A stretch of 64,000 bases of DNA from the NCBI GenBank assembly GCA_963678565.1, contig OY782875.1:2728001-2792000 (forward strand), written 5' to 3'. Below, piece by piece: positions 46,708-55,573 of the stretch. The DNA is from SKHV01 sp963678565. Its GTDB lineage: Bacteria > Bacteroidota > Bacteroidia > Bacteroidales > Prolixibacteraceae. How positions within the stretch are numbered: the stretch's first letter is position 1; each line of letters begins with the position of its first letter. Under the pieces are notes generated by a model. That model did no database searches and had not been told where the DNA came from. It saw only the letters and a program-made list of their open reading frames with translations. Position numbers and translations under genes: made by a program.

Positions 46708-46746
46708 AAAAATGCCAGAGGAGTATGAAAACCTCTGGCATTTTTT
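46708..46746 (-). terminator. Rho-independent terminator of the GH35 gene
   Basis: A 14-bp perfect stem (46708-46721 with 46732-46745; core TGCCAGAGG/CCTCTGGCA), 10-nt loop and flanking A/T runs. It lies 63 nt past the GH35 stop. By symmetry it could work in both directions. Confidence 0.85.
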
Positions 46747-46808
46747 ATAATTATTTTGAAGTAAATTCAATTAAAAAAACTGAATGCTACCCTATTTCTA
46801 AAGCTTAA

Positions 46809-49148
46809 TTACTTTTGCTTTTTCACCAATTTATCGCCAACATAAATTTGATAATCTCCAATTCGGCCTGGGTTATTTCCGGCACGAGGAACATAATTAA
46901 ATCCTGCTATCGTTTCTTCTTGTCCTAAGTCGATCACCAAATAGTGAGGATATTTAGGCTGCTCATTTTTCCATGAAGTATGCCAGTAATTAAAAATCTG
47001 ACCATCGATGGCATTGTCTGCATTACCATCTTCACCAATCAACTCTTCGCTACTAACATATGCAATGGTCCATTTCTCATGACTAATGGACTGATTGTTT
47101 TCATCCAAAATATCCAATTCAGCAATGGCAGCATACTGGTCATTATCGTTAGAGCTCAAGGCTTCAATACAAAAATAACGGCCTTTCACTGTTTTATTAA
47201 AACTGATTGTTTGCATTTGGTCGCCATTATTAAACGTCCCTTTAAAATCAGGCTTTTTATTTTCAATATTTAAGGCTAAGGCTGGGCGTTTCGAATAACG
47301 AAAATCTTTTTCAGGATGTAAGTCATTTAAAATTGGTTTATCTAATCCGCTCAACACAGTTGCTTCTGGGCCAATTAAGTCTAAAACAATTACTTCATTT
47401 TCTCCTTTTTTCAACCAGCTTGCTGGTATGTACATAGTTTGTGTTGGGCCAATATTCCAATATCTGCCTAAACAATGATCGTTTACCCAAACAACTCCTT
47501 TTCCCCATTTGCTAACATCGAGGTAAACGTCGCCAAGCTTTTCAACAGTAAATTCTCCATTCCAAATTCCGGGCGTGTTACTTGCGGTTAGTTCTTGGTC
47601 AAATTTCAGTTTACTAAGATATTTATCCTGATAATCGAGGTTGTATATCTTCCATTGATTGGCTGCAATTTCTGTTCCTTTTTTATCTACAAAAAGAATT
47701 GGAGCATTCAGGCCTTTGCGGTCATGCACCTCTTTTCCGAAATTAATTCGTCCCATTGCGTGCACCAAAATATCAATAGTAGTTTCTTTGTCGCGCGAAG
47801 GAATATTTACTTTAAAATTACGCGATCGACGATCCATTACTCCAACTTTTTCACCATCACAAAATACCCATGCAAAATCGTGAACCGCTTCCACTTTCAA
47901 CTCACATGCTTCTCCAGCCGGCAATGTAGTTTGGTAGATAATGCTTCCTCGCGACTGATCGTAATATTCCATCGTTTTTGGGTCATCAGTAACAATCGGT
48001 TTAGGAAGATTATCAAACAAAGGTGCAAATTGTGTTAACTCAACTTCGGCGAAGGTAGTCATTGGATTTGCTGCCGGAGGCTCAGGCAGTGCTTCTTCGC
48101 CCGGCATTAAATATCTTGAAACAAGTTCTCTGGTTTTCCAAAACTTATCGGTAACCCAACCGGCTTCGCTTACAGGCGCACCATAATCGTAGCTTGATGC
48201 GTCGGGTTTAAATGGTCGATCGGCTCCCGACCAGAACCCAAAACTAGTTCCGCCGTGTGCCATATAAATACTAAAAGAGGCACCTTCTTTTAACATGTAC
48301 TCAAGATCTTTCAAATATTGATCAATTTTTCCGTAGTTATGAGGATTCCCCCAAGTGTCGAACCAGCCTGAATAGAATTCGCCACACATTAAAGGCCCTT
48401 CAGGTAAAACTTCTCTTAACGCTCGAAATCCTGCCTGAGGGTTCGTACCAAAGTTAACTACTGGAAAAAGATCTTCGCGAAAACCTCTTTTAAGGCGAGA
48501 AGTTGGATTACATGCAAACAAAGGAACATTAAAACCGGCATTCTCAACGGCATCCTTCATTAAGCCCATGTATTCTGCATCGTCGGCATAAAAACCATAT
48601 TCGTTTTCAACCTGCACCATGATGATTGGTCCACCTTCGGTAATTTGCAATGGAGCCAATATTCGACCTACTTCTTTCAAATAATCAGAAGAAGCTTTGA
48701 TATAAAGTGGATCTTTTGATCTCAATTGAATTGAATCGTTTTTAAGCAACCACCATGGTAGTCCACCCATTTCCCATTCGGCACAGGTATATGGGCCAGG
48801 ACGTAAAATCACCCACAATCCCTCTTCTTGTGCAATTTTACAAAACTCAGCAATGTCGGCTTCTTCGTCCCATTTAAAATTCCCGGGTGTTCGTTCGTGG
48901 AAGTTCCAGAACAAATAAGCACATACGGTATTCATCCCCATTGATTTCACCATTTGAAGGCGATGACGCCAATATTCTTTGGGGACGCGTGCAAAATGAA
49001 TTTCACCACATCGAATTTGGAAGGGTTGTTCGTCTAATAGGAAATCGTTTTTACCTATTTTAAAGGTATGTTCCGGATCATTGTTTGCTGCCTGATTGGC
49101 ACCAAAGATGGTAAATACAGTAAGCAGTGTAAGGATTATCTTTTTCAT
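46809..49148 (-). CDS. GH35 beta-galactosidase with C-terminal F5/8-type domain
   Basis: 779 residues: signal peptide about 1-20, GH35 barrel about 30-345, beta-galactosidase jelly-roll domains about 390-630, and a discoidin/F5-8 type C (CBM32-like) domain about 650-775. Acid/base E183 in VQVENEYG and nucleophile E257 in MCGEFYSGWF. The opening GEIHFARVPKEYWRHRL is highly typical. The enzyme removes terminal beta-galactose (retaining), probably in the periplasm. It is outside the xylan blocks, lacks a regulator next to it, and ends in a strong terminator; its natural substrate is unknown. Confidence 0.95.
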   Translation of the reverse strand: MKKIILTLLTVFTIFGANQAANNDPEHTFKIGKNDFLLDEQPFQIRCGEIHFARVPKEYWRHRLQMVKSMGMNTVCAYLFWNFHERTPGNFKWDEEADIAEFCKIAQEEGLWVILRPGPYTCAEWEMGGLPWWLLKNDSIQLRSKDPLYIKASSDYLKEVGRILAPLQITEGGPIIMVQVENEYGFYADDAEYMGLMKDAVENAGFNVPLFACNPTSRLKRGFREDLFPVVNFGTNPQAGFRALREVLPEGPLMCGEFYSGWFDTWGNPHNYGKIDQYLKDLEYMLKEGASFSIYMAHGGTSFGFWSGADRPFKPDASSYDYGAPVSEAGWVTDKFWKTRELVSRYLMPGEEALPEPPAANPMTTFAEVELTQFAPLFDNLPKPIVTDDPKTMEYYDQSRGSIIYQTTLPAGEACELKVEAVHDFAWVFCDGEKVGVMDRRSRNFKVNIPSRDKETTIDILVHAMGRINFGKEVHDRKGLNAPILFVDKKGTEIAANQWKIYNLDYQDKYLSKLKFDQELTASNTPGIWNGEFTVEKLGDVYLDVSKWGKGVVWVNDHCLGRYWNIGPTQTMYIPASWLKKGENEVIVLDLIGPEATVLSGLDKPILNDLHPEKDFRYSKRPALALNIENKKPDFKGTFNNGDQMQTISFNKTVKGRYFCIEALSSNDNDQYAAIAELDILDENNQSISHEKWTIAYVSSEELIGEDGNADNAIDGQIFNYWHTSWKNEQPKYPHYLVIDLGQEETIAGFNYVPRAGNNPGRIGDYQIYVGDKLVKKQK

Positions 49149-49313
49149 TAGTTCTAAATTTTATCAAAAGCTGCAATAATATGCTTTATTTTTCAATAAA
49201 AACAAAAAATTGCGCATCGCAGATAAAATTAACAACAAATTCACTTTTTCAATTTGTTGTTATCAGGAACCAAAGCATTCACGAACGAATAAAGAACCCA
49301 CTGCATCAAAACT

Positions 49314-49350
49314 AAAAATCCAGAGTACTTATGAAATACTCTGGATTTTT
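49314..49350 (-). terminator. Rho-independent terminator of tRNA-Leu
   Basis: A 14-bp perfect stem (49314-49327 with 49337-49350; core TCCAGAGTA/TACTCTGGA) with A and T runs on the outside. It starts 5 nt downstream of the tRNA on the minus strand. Confidence 0.8.
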
Positions 49351-49355
49351 ATATG

Positions 49356-49441
49356 TGCCCAGAACAAGACTCGAACTTGCACGGGAATAATCTCCCACCA
49401 GCCCCTCAAGCTGGCGTGTCTACCGATTTCACCATCTGGGC
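49356..49441 (-). tRNA. tRNA-Leu (anticodon GAG)
   Basis: An 86-nt class II tRNA: acceptor GCCCAGA/TCTGGGC, discriminator A, anticodon stem CCAGC/GCTGG with loop TTGAGGG (anticodon GAG, leucine CTC/CTT), a long variable arm (GGGAGATTATTCCC) and T arm containing GTTCGAGTC. CCA is not encoded. A terminator follows directly. Confidence 0.96.
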
Positions 49442-49597
49442 AATACACACAAAAGTGCTGCAAAAGTATAAAAATTCGGATGCTACACAAACACAAAAAT
49501 ACAATTCATAAAGAAATTGTAAGTTTTATGGATCACCACCTACTTTTTCAATACACTTTCTATACGTCCAGTAAATATAATAAAACGATAGAGGTAT

Positions 49598-50293
49598 TTA
49601 AAAATAAACTTCGGTATGAATTTGCTCGGCAGTATAACCTTGATTACTCAAAATAACAAGTGCCTCCTGAATCATTTGATTGTTTCCACAAAGATAAACA
49701 TGATCAAACTTTCCTTCGATCGGATATTTTTGGATATACTCAGTTACACGGCCGTTGAAATCACCGTCCTTATCTTTTGAAGTACAAACCACCAATCGAT
49801 CGGGATCGTAATGATCACGATCATAAGCTTCATTGATCGATCTTATTCCATGCAAAAGTTGGTAATTCAAATTTCGATAGGTCCGAACAAAGCTATGAAA
49901 GGGTGCAATCCCTGTTCCGGTCGAAATAAACAAATGTCGTTTGCTTAAATCTTCTTCTTTAATTCCAAAGTGGCCATTGGGCCCGATAACCTCCAACTCG
50001 TCGTTCACCTGCAATGGCTTTAACTTAGGCGTTAAATAACCTTCTTCCACTTCGCGAATTAAAAATTGCAAAGTATCATCCTTTTCGCCACTATAAATCG
50101 AATATTTACGATTAATAGTATCGCCTTTCATATTGATACGAATTCGTTGCCCGGTTTTGAATTTGAATTGATTCCGATTCATATCAATTACAAATGTTTT
50201 ATCGGTCAAATGACGGATACTTTTAACTTTATATTGAGCCAGTTTTATATCGAATGAAACTGGTTTACTTTTATTTATTAGAAATGAATTCAA
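49598..50293 (-). CDS. Ferredoxin-NADP reductase-like FAD oxidoreductase
   Basis: A 231-residue flavoprotein of the FNR superfamily. FAD-binding beta-barrel about 18-115 with RKYSIYS (the RxYS motif near residue 64) and NAD(P)-binding domain about 118-231 with GTGIAPFHSFVR and CGNNQMIQEA. It ends TEVYF with an aromatic residue, as in bacterial-type FNRs that shuttle electrons between NADPH and ferredoxin or flavodoxin. It lies 54 nt downstream of the E1 gene on the same strand, so co-transcription is likely. The partner electron carrier is not in the window. Confidence 0.88.
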   Translation of the reverse strand: MNSFLINKSKPVSFDIKLAQYKVKSIRHLTDKTFVIDMNRNQFKFKTGQRIRINMKGDTINRKYSIYSGEKDDTLQFLIREVEEGYLTPKLKPLQVNDELEVIGPNGHFGIKEEDLSKRHLFISTGTGIAPFHSFVRTYRNLNYQLLHGIRSINEAYDRDHYDPDRLVVCTSKDKDGDFNGRVTEYIQKYPIEGKFDHVYLCGNNQMIQEALVILSNQGYTAEQIHTEVYF

Positions 50294-50347
50294 GTTCGTT
50301 TATTTTAATTGTTTAATCCTGTCTAACAGGAATATAATTGTTTTTTT

Positions 50348-52768
50348 TCAATATAGAGGTGGATACTTTTTCACATTTGTTTCGCGCATCATGGCATAAA
50401 TTTGCTCAAAAATACTTTCAACATGCGGTTTCGAGAAAAACTCTCCATCGATACCATAAGCCGGACGATGTTCCATGCCGGAAATTGTTTTTGGCGGTGC
50501 ATCTAAATAATCAAAGGCTTTTTGCTCTTCCATTACTTTTTGCATCATGTATGCCGAAGCTCCACCAGGTACATCTTCATCTAGAAAAATCACCTTATTG
50601 GTTTTCTTGATTGATTCCAAAATAATATGTGTTCGATCAAATGGCAATAATGTTTGCACATCAATTACCTCAACCGAAATTCCGTATTCGGCTGCAAAGT
50701 TTGCTGTTTTTTCGGCATGATGGACATTCCATCCGTAAGTAACAATCGTAATATCGTTTCCTTCGGTTATAATTTCAGGAAGTCCCAATTCTATTTTGTA
50801 TTCTCCAATATTTTTAGCCAATGGCTCTTTTACATTGTATCCTTTTAAAGGTTCAATGACCAAAGCCGGATCGTTTAATTCGAGCAAGGTATTATACATT
50901 CCCGAAGCTTGAGTCATGTTACGAGGTACACACAAAAACATACCACGCAATGAGCCTAATAAAGCCGACATTGGTGAACCTGCATGCCAAATTCCTTGTA
51001 ATTGATGACCACGTGTTCGAACAATTACTGGTGCCGCTTGCTTTCCTTTGGTTCTATATTGCATTGTTGCAATATCATCAGTCATGTTGGCCAAACCATA
51101 ATAAATATAATCGAGGTACTGAATTTCAGCAATCGGACGGAATCCACGTAATGCTAAACCAACTCCCTGCCCGATTATTGTAGACTCTCGAATTCCGGTA
51201 TCGGAAACACGATCGATGCCATATTTTTCTTGCATGCCACGCATTCCTTGGTTTACGCCCCCTAATTTTCCGGTATCTTCACCAAAGGTGACCAAGGTTG
51301 GATATTTTTCGAAAAGCTTATCGAAATTTTTATTAATAATTTCCGATCCATTCACCCATTCAGCATCTTCCTCAATAATTGGAGCAATTGCTTTAACTTT
51401 TGTAAAATCATCGTCATTTTCGCGATACAATTGTCGGTTGTATGAATTAAAACTACGGTGCTCAAATGCATCGATCCAAGTTTTTAATTCCGACCGAATT
51501 AATTTATAATCATGCTTCAGCGTAATTTCGAAATAAATTCGTTTTGCTAAACTTAGATACGCTCTACGAGTTGGGAAAATGCGACTTAAAACTTGATCTA
51601 GTTCTTCGGAGTAATCAAGTGCTCCATTAGATTGAGATTTTAAATCGTTAATGATTTTTACGACAGCATCGCGTTCTTCATTGTAACCATTTAGATAGTT
51701 TTTCCAAGCTTTTGATTTTGCATCTTTTGCATCTTTTTTGGCTTTTTGCTCTAACTCATCTAAAGTTTCACTATCGGCAAGATCGTTCTCTAAAATATAA
51801 TCCCTGAATTTCTTAATCGGGTCAAATTCTTGCTCCCACTCCAAACGCTCTTTTGATTTGTAGCGCTCGTGCGATCCTGAAGTTGAGTGACCTTGAGGCT
51901 GTGTAACTTCATCAATATGAAATAAAACTGGAATCTGCTCATTTCTACTTATTTCAATTCCTTTCTTATAAGTTTCCATTAAAGCAGGATAATCCCAACC
52001 CTTACATTTGAATATTTTAATTCCGTTGGAATTTTTTGTTTTTTCAAAGCCTTTAAGAGCAGCAGAAATACTGCCCTTTGTAGTTTGTAATTCATTAGGA
52101 ACACTGATTCCAAAACCATCATCGTAAACCGAAACAGCAATTGGAATTTGCATCACTCCGGCTGCATTAATGGTTTCAAAAAAGTTTCCTTCAGATGTAC
52201 TTGCATCACCAATGGTTCCAAAAACTACTTCATCGCCACTTAAATTGTTATTTAAATAAGGAAGCAAATCCTTACGATTTCGTGCGATTTTGGATGCTTG
52301 ACCTAAGCCCAACAAACGCGGCATTTGCCCCGATGTAGAAGAAACATCAGCAGCAGAATTATATTGATTCGATAAATTTTCGATTTTCCCTTCGGCAGTA
52401 ATATTTTGCGTACAAAAATGATTGTTGAAATTTCGTCCTCCGGTTGAAGGATTGATCGTGTCGTCGGTATCGCCATAAATCATTGCGAAAAATTCATCGG
52501 GCTTTAAAATGCCCAAAGCCATCATCAAAGTCTGATCGCGATAATAACCTGAACGCCAATCTCCCTTACGGAAAAATTTAGCCATCACAACTTGGACCAA
52601 CTCTTTACCATCGCCAAAAATACCAAAGTGCGCACGACCGTTATGTACTTCCTTTCGCCCTAAGGTACTCAGGGTTCTACTTAAATAAACTAAATAGTAG
52701 TCATTTAAAACTTCAGCAATCTTTTCCAATTGCAAATCAGAAGCAGATTCTATTTTTTCTAAATACAT
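50348..52768 (-). CDS. 2-oxoacid dehydrogenase E1, fused alpha and beta subunits
   Basis: An 806-residue fusion. The alpha half (about 1-400) carries the thiamine diphosphate region GDAS at 187-190 followed by the INAAGVMQIPIAVSVYDDG part. The beta half (about 460-806) carries VTFGEDTGKLGGVNQGM, SDTGIRESTIIGQGVGLALRG and the later IVTYGW and DVQTLLPFD segments of transketolase-type E1-beta. E1 decarboxylates 2-oxoacids and passes the acyl group to lipoyl-E2. In Bacteroidota this fused form is usually assigned to branched-chain oxoacid or pyruvate oxidation; the exact substrate is uncertain. E2 and E3 are not in the window. Confidence 0.9.
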   Translation of the reverse strand: MYLEKIESASDLQLEKIAEVLNDYYLVYLSRTLSTLGRKEVHNGRAHFGIFGDGKELVQVVMAKFFRKGDWRSGYYRDQTLMMALGILKPDEFFAMIYGDTDDTINPSTGGRNFNNHFCTQNITAEGKIENLSNQYNSAADVSSTSGQMPRLLGLGQASKIARNRKDLLPYLNNNLSGDEVVFGTIGDASTSEGNFFETINAAGVMQIPIAVSVYDDGFGISVPNELQTTKGSISAALKGFEKTKNSNGIKIFKCKGWDYPALMETYKKGIEISRNEQIPVLFHIDEVTQPQGHSTSGSHERYKSKERLEWEQEFDPIKKFRDYILENDLADSETLDELEQKAKKDAKDAKSKAWKNYLNGYNEERDAVVKIINDLKSQSNGALDYSEELDQVLSRIFPTRRAYLSLAKRIYFEITLKHDYKLIRSELKTWIDAFEHRSFNSYNRQLYRENDDDFTKVKAIAPIIEEDAEWVNGSEIINKNFDKLFEKYPTLVTFGEDTGKLGGVNQGMRGMQEKYGIDRVSDTGIRESTIIGQGVGLALRGFRPIAEIQYLDYIYYGLANMTDDIATMQYRTKGKQAAPVIVRTRGHQLQGIWHAGSPMSALLGSLRGMFLCVPRNMTQASGMYNTLLELNDPALVIEPLKGYNVKEPLAKNIGEYKIELGLPEIITEGNDITIVTYGWNVHHAEKTANFAAEYGISVEVIDVQTLLPFDRTHIILESIKKTNKVIFLDEDVPGGASAYMMQKVMEEQKAFDYLDAPPKTISGMEHRPAYGIDGEFFSKPHVESIFEQIYAMMRETNVKKYPPLY

Positions 52769-52829
52769 TTAATTAATTTAATGGTTAGCTCCATAACCAA
52801 TCCAAAAAGACTCCAGTATCTTCATTAAT

Positions 52830-52837
52830 CAAACATA
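52830..52837 (-). promoter_or_regulatory. Candidate -7 box for the E1 gene
   Basis: The minus strand reads TATGTTTG, a perfect TAnnTTTG, 62 nt upstream of the E1 start. No well-spaced -33 TTTG is seen, so this is tentative. Confidence 0.35.
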
Positions 52838-52878
52838 AAACACACAAATCGGATATTTGTTTTCAACATATTTTCAAC

Positions 52879-52907
52879 AAAAATGCCCCGAAATAATTCG
52901 AGGCATT
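52879..52907 (-). terminator. Rho-independent terminator of the peroxiredoxin gene
   Basis: Stem 52882-52892 with 52897-52907 (11 positions, one C/A mismatch), 4-nt loop, followed on the minus strand by a T run. It lies 21 nt past the peroxiredoxin stop. Confidence 0.65.
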
Positions 52908-52927
52908 GCTGTTATTTTGATTCGCTG

Positions 52928-53557
52928 TTATTTACTTGATAAATAAGAAGCTACACCTTCGGCAGTTGCATTCATTGCTTTTTCTCCCGGTTTCCAATTT
53001 GCAGGACAAACTTCGCCATTTTCTTCGAAATGTTGCAATGCATCAACCATACGTATTGCTTCGTCAACACTACGGCCTAGCGGCATGTCGTTAATCAACT
53101 GATGACGAACAACGCCTGCTTTATCGATTAAATACAATCCACGATAAGCAGCACCTGATCCTTTAAGTATCGCTTCACCTGCTTCGTTGTAGTCGTACTC
53201 TCCATCAAGAACATCGTAGTTCATTGCAATCGTTTTTGAGAAGTCAGCAACCAATGGGAATTTAACACCTTTGATACCACCATCTTTAGGCTCGGTATTT
53301 AACCATGCCCAGTGTGAAAACTCTGAATCAACAGAACATCCCACAACTTGCACACCACGTTTTTCAAACTCTTCAGCTTTTTCTTGGAATGCAATAATTT
53401 CTGTTGGACACACAAAAGTAAAATCTTTTGGGTAGAAGAAGAACACAACGTACTTTTCACCGACATACTGTTCTAATGAGAAATTTTCTACGATTTCAAA
53501 TCCATTAACAACTGCTTCAGTTGAAAACGCTGGTGCTTTTTTTCCTACTAAACTCAT
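52928..53557 (-). CDS. Typical 2-Cys peroxiredoxin (AhpC/Prx1 type)
   Basis: A 209-residue thiol peroxidase. Peroxidatic C50 in FYPKDFTFVCPTE and resolving C184 in NGEVCPANW, with the conserved Arg in PLGRSVDE. It reduces H2O2 and organic peroxides in the cytoplasm, forming decamers in this class. It is transcribed divergently from perR. The 232-nt gap has a PerR-type palindrome 44 nt upstream of its start that overlaps its candidate -7 box, so peroxide-induced derepression is predicted. Confidence 0.95.
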   Translation of the reverse strand: MSLVGKKAPAFSTEAVVNGFEIVENFSLEQYVGEKYVVFFFYPKDFTFVCPTEIIAFQEKAEEFEKRGVQVVGCSVDSEFSHWAWLNTEPKDGGIKGVKFPLVADFSKTIAMNYDVLDGEYDYNEAGEAILKGSGAAYRGLYLIDKAGVVRHQLINDMPLGRSVDEAIRMVDALQHFEENGEVCPANWKPGEKAMNATAEGVASYLSSK

Positions 53558-53600
53558 AATCTTATAAATTTTAAAATTCTTATTTTTATTTTTTTATTTT

Positions 53601-53615
53601 TTGTAATGATTACAA
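53601..53615. promoter_or_regulatory. PerR box of the peroxiredoxin gene
   Basis: TTGTAAT-G-ATTACAA, a perfect 7-1-7 palindrome close to the Bacillus PerR consensus TTATAATnATTATAA. It starts inside the -7 box of the peroxiredoxin promoter (TTTG bases shared on the minus strand). Confidence 0.85.
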
Positions 53616-53644
53616 ATTAAGCAAACATTCGCACAACTACCAAA
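53613..53644 (-). promoter_or_regulatory. Candidate peroxiredoxin promoter
   Basis: On the minus strand TTTG (53644-53641), 20-nt spacer, then TTAATTTG (53620-53613), one mismatch to TAnnTTTG. The last three bases of the -7 box are within the PerR box. Confidence 0.5.
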
Positions 53645-53760
53645 TATTTTATAACTTATTTATCAACCTCCCCTTATAACTACTATACTTAAAAGACTAC
53701 AATAAATATATAAAATTGAAATTTAAAAATATACAATAGCTTAATTTTAAATAATTTTTA

Positions 53761-53768
53761 TACTTTTG
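53761..53768 (+). promoter_or_regulatory. -7 box of the perR promoter
   Basis: TACTTTTG matches TAnnTTTG exactly and its last three bases are the first three of the second PerR box. A good -33 element is not evident. The transcription start would fall inside or at the edge of the operator. Confidence 0.5.
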
Positions 53769-53780
53769 TAATGATTACAA
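53766..53780. promoter_or_regulatory. PerR box of perR (autoregulation)
   Basis: The same 15-nt palindrome, identical to the one at 53601-53615, 9 nt before the perR start codon. It has the same overlap with the -7 box, implying negative autoregulation. Confidence 0.85.
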
Positions 53781-53789
53781 TATATAATT

Positions 53790-54194
53790 ATGGAACAATT
53801 TGCAAGTTTTTTAAAGGGGAAAGGGGTAAATCCTTCAACGCAACGATTAAAAATTTATGCATATTTATATTCAAATCACAATCATCCGACTGTTGATAAT
53901 ATATATACAGCACTTGCCCCCGAGATGCCAAAACTTTCGAAAACGACTGTTTACAATACCATCAAATTATTTTTAGACAAAGGAATCGCATTGGTCGTTG
54001 ATACTGAAAACAACGAAGCGCGATATGATGCAGATACTTCTTCGCATGCGCATTTTAAATGTCTTAGTTGTGGAGGTTTATTTGATGTTTCAATAAACAG
54101 TTCAGATCTGAATTTTAATAATATTGATGGGTTCCAAATACAACATACGCAAATTCAAATTAAGGGATACTGTAAGATTTGTGCAAGTTATTAA
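53790..54194 (+). CDS. perR: Fur-family peroxide-responsive repressor PerR
   Basis: A 134-residue Fur-family regulator. Winged-helix DNA-binding domain about 8-82 (STQRLKIYAYL, LSKTTVYNTI) and dimerisation domain with the structural zinc site C91-x-x-C94 (FKCLSCGG) and C128-x-x-C131 (GYCKICASY). Candidate regulatory metal ligands include H32, D80/D82, H86 and H88. It is divergent from a peroxiredoxin gene, and both genes carry identical Fur/PerR palindromes, so the PerR identity is preferred over Fur or Zur. Confidence 0.9.
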   Translation: MEQFASFLKGKGVNPSTQRLKIYAYLYSNHNHPTVDNIYTALAPEMPKLSKTTVYNTIKLFLDKGIALVVDTENNEARYDADTSSHAHFKCLSCGGLFDVSINSSDLNFNNIDGFQIQHTQIQIKGYCKICASY

Positions 54195-54345
54195 ATGGAT
54201 GTTCTTCCTTCATAAAATCCGCACGAAACACATCATTTAAAGTTGAGTTTAAAAGCTCGAATAGGTGATAATTAACGTCATTATAGACTACAAATTATTC
54301 AAAACCTGCTTCCCCAATAATTAAACTTTGTAATTTAACAGAAAT

Positions 54346-54360
54346 ACCCTAAGTTAGGGT
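54346..54360. repeat. 15-nt palindrome upstream of the PfkB kinase
   Basis: ACCCTAA-G-TTAGGGT is a perfect 7-1-7 inverted repeat lying 41 nt before the kinase start and 152 nt after perR. There is no T tract, so it is more likely an operator than a terminator. Confidence 0.5.
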
Positions 54361-54400
54361 TAGAATTAACTAATGTAATATACAATCAACAATTTCTAAT

Positions 54401-55480
54401 ATGAAAATTGCTCTTAAAGACAACTGCAAATACTCGTTGGTAGTTCCAACCAGTATGGGTTTAAGAATATCTCCTGCAAACGGACAACCCGTTCATAGCA
54501 GCGATACTTTCAAAATGCAGGCAACAAGTGCCGAAACAAATGTAGCCAGTATAGCATCTTATTTGGGCTTACCCGTAAAAGTGTTAACCACTTTTGTAAA
54601 AGGGAGCCCGGTAGCACATTTTATAAAAGATAATTTAAAAGGTCGTAGAATGGACTTTGAAGGTCCCGAGGTTGAACAAGAAGATCCTTGGGGATATCGC
54701 CACCAAATTAACATTGCCGATAGTGGTTATGGATCACGCGGACCTCGTGTTTGGAACGATCGCGCAGGTGAGGTAGGACGCACGTTAAATGTAAAAGATT
54801 TCGATTTAGATCGAATTTTTGGTGAAGAAGGTGTACAAATTGTTCACTTGTCGGGTTTAGTAGGTGCATTGTCTCCCGAATCAAGTCAATTCACTTTAGA
54901 ACTAGCTCGTGCAGCTAAAAAATACGGCACAAGAATTTCATTCGACTTAAATCATCGTGCTTCTTTCTGGAAAGGTCGTGAAGAAGAATTACGTGAAATC
55001 TTCACCGAAATTGCGAGTGTTTCTGATATCCTTGTTGGTAACGAAGAAGACTTCCAGCTTTGCTTAGGAATTGAAGGTCCCGAAGCAGGAGGAAAAGGAA
55101 TTGGTTCAAAAATAGACAGTTTTAAAGAAATGATCGGACGTGTGAAAGCAGCATTTCCCAATGCTTCAGTATTTGCAACAACGCTTCGTGAAGTTATACA
55201 TACCAACCAACACTTATGGGGTGGCATCATGCTCGAAGGTGACAACTGGCATGTAGCAGAACCTCGCGAAATTCATGTTCTTGATCGAATTGGCGGAGGA
55301 GATGGTTTTGTTGGCGGTATGCTTTATGCAATCTTAAAAGGATGGGAAGCTGAAAAATGGTTACAGTTTGGATGGGCCAGCGGTGCTCTAGCAACCACTT
55401 TCTTAACCGATTATGCGCAACCTGCTGATGAAGATCAGGTTTGGAGCGTATGGAGTGGCAACGCTCGAGTAAAACGATAG
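54401..55480 (+). CDS. PfkB-family carbohydrate kinase (2-keto-3-deoxygluconate kinase-like)
   Basis: A 359-residue ribokinase-fold sugar kinase. The C-terminal signature DRIGGGDGFVGGMLYAI carries the catalytic Asp and anion hole (the common form is DTxGAGD). The middle has ISFDLNHRASFW and ILVGNEEDF, typical of KDG-kinase-like PfkB proteins. It phosphorylates a sugar or sugar acid with ATP in the cytoplasm; 2-keto-3-deoxygluconate is the usual guess, but the substrate cannot be fixed from sequence. It is monocistronic, with a palindrome upstream and a terminator directly downstream. Confidence 0.85.
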   Translation: MKIALKDNCKYSLVVPTSMGLRISPANGQPVHSSDTFKMQATSAETNVASIASYLGLPVKVLTTFVKGSPVAHFIKDNLKGRRMDFEGPEVEQEDPWGYRHQINIADSGYGSRGPRVWNDRAGEVGRTLNVKDFDLDRIFGEEGVQIVHLSGLVGALSPESSQFTLELARAAKKYGTRISFDLNHRASFWKGREEELREIFTEIASVSDILVGNEEDFQLCLGIEGPEAGGKGIGSKIDSFKEMIGRVKAAFPNASVFATTLREVIHTNQHLWGGIMLEGDNWHVAEPREIHVLDRIGGGDGFVGGMLYAILKGWEAEKWLQFGWASGALATTFLTDYAQPADEDQVWSVWSGNARVKR

Positions 55481-55504
55481 AAAATACTTAGAAGAAAATA
55501 ATAA

Positions 55505-55529
55505 AAAAGGTCACGTATAGTGACCTTTT
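55505..55529 (+). terminator. Rho-independent terminator of the PfkB kinase gene
   Basis: A 10-bp perfect stem (AAAAGGTCAC at 55505-55514 with GTGACCTTTT at 55520-55529) and 5-nt loop, ending in a T-rich run. It lies 25 nt past the kinase stop. Confidence 0.8.
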
Positions 55530-55546
55530 ATTTTATAAAGAAAAAT

Positions 55547-55554
55547 TATATTTG
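55547..55554 (+). promoter_or_regulatory. -7 box of the UpxY-like antiterminator gene
   Basis: TATATTTG, an exact TAnnTTTG, 20 nt before the chosen start codon and 17 nt after the preceding terminator. No clean -33 element is visible because that position is inside the terminator. Confidence 0.55.
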
Positions 55555-55573
55555 CCGCAAATATCCTCAAAAA

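Noticed and set aside
47595..48038. A 147-codon plus-strand frame inside the GH35 gene
   Set aside because: It is antisense to a well-conserved catalytic protein and shows no family features.
49210..49656. A 148-codon plus-strand frame across tRNA-Leu
   Set aside because: It overlaps the tRNA, its terminator and the end of the reductase gene. Its sequence (QNKTRTCTGI type) is a classic false translation of a tRNA region.
50317..50331. Hairpin TCCTGT/ACAGGA between E1 and the reductase gene
   Set aside because: Only 6 bp with no T tract on the minus strand; not convincing as terminator.
55520..55573. N-terminal extension of the antiterminator from the ATG at 55520
   Set aside because: This stretch lies in the terminator hairpin and the -7 box, and the extra residues do not match the NGN domain.
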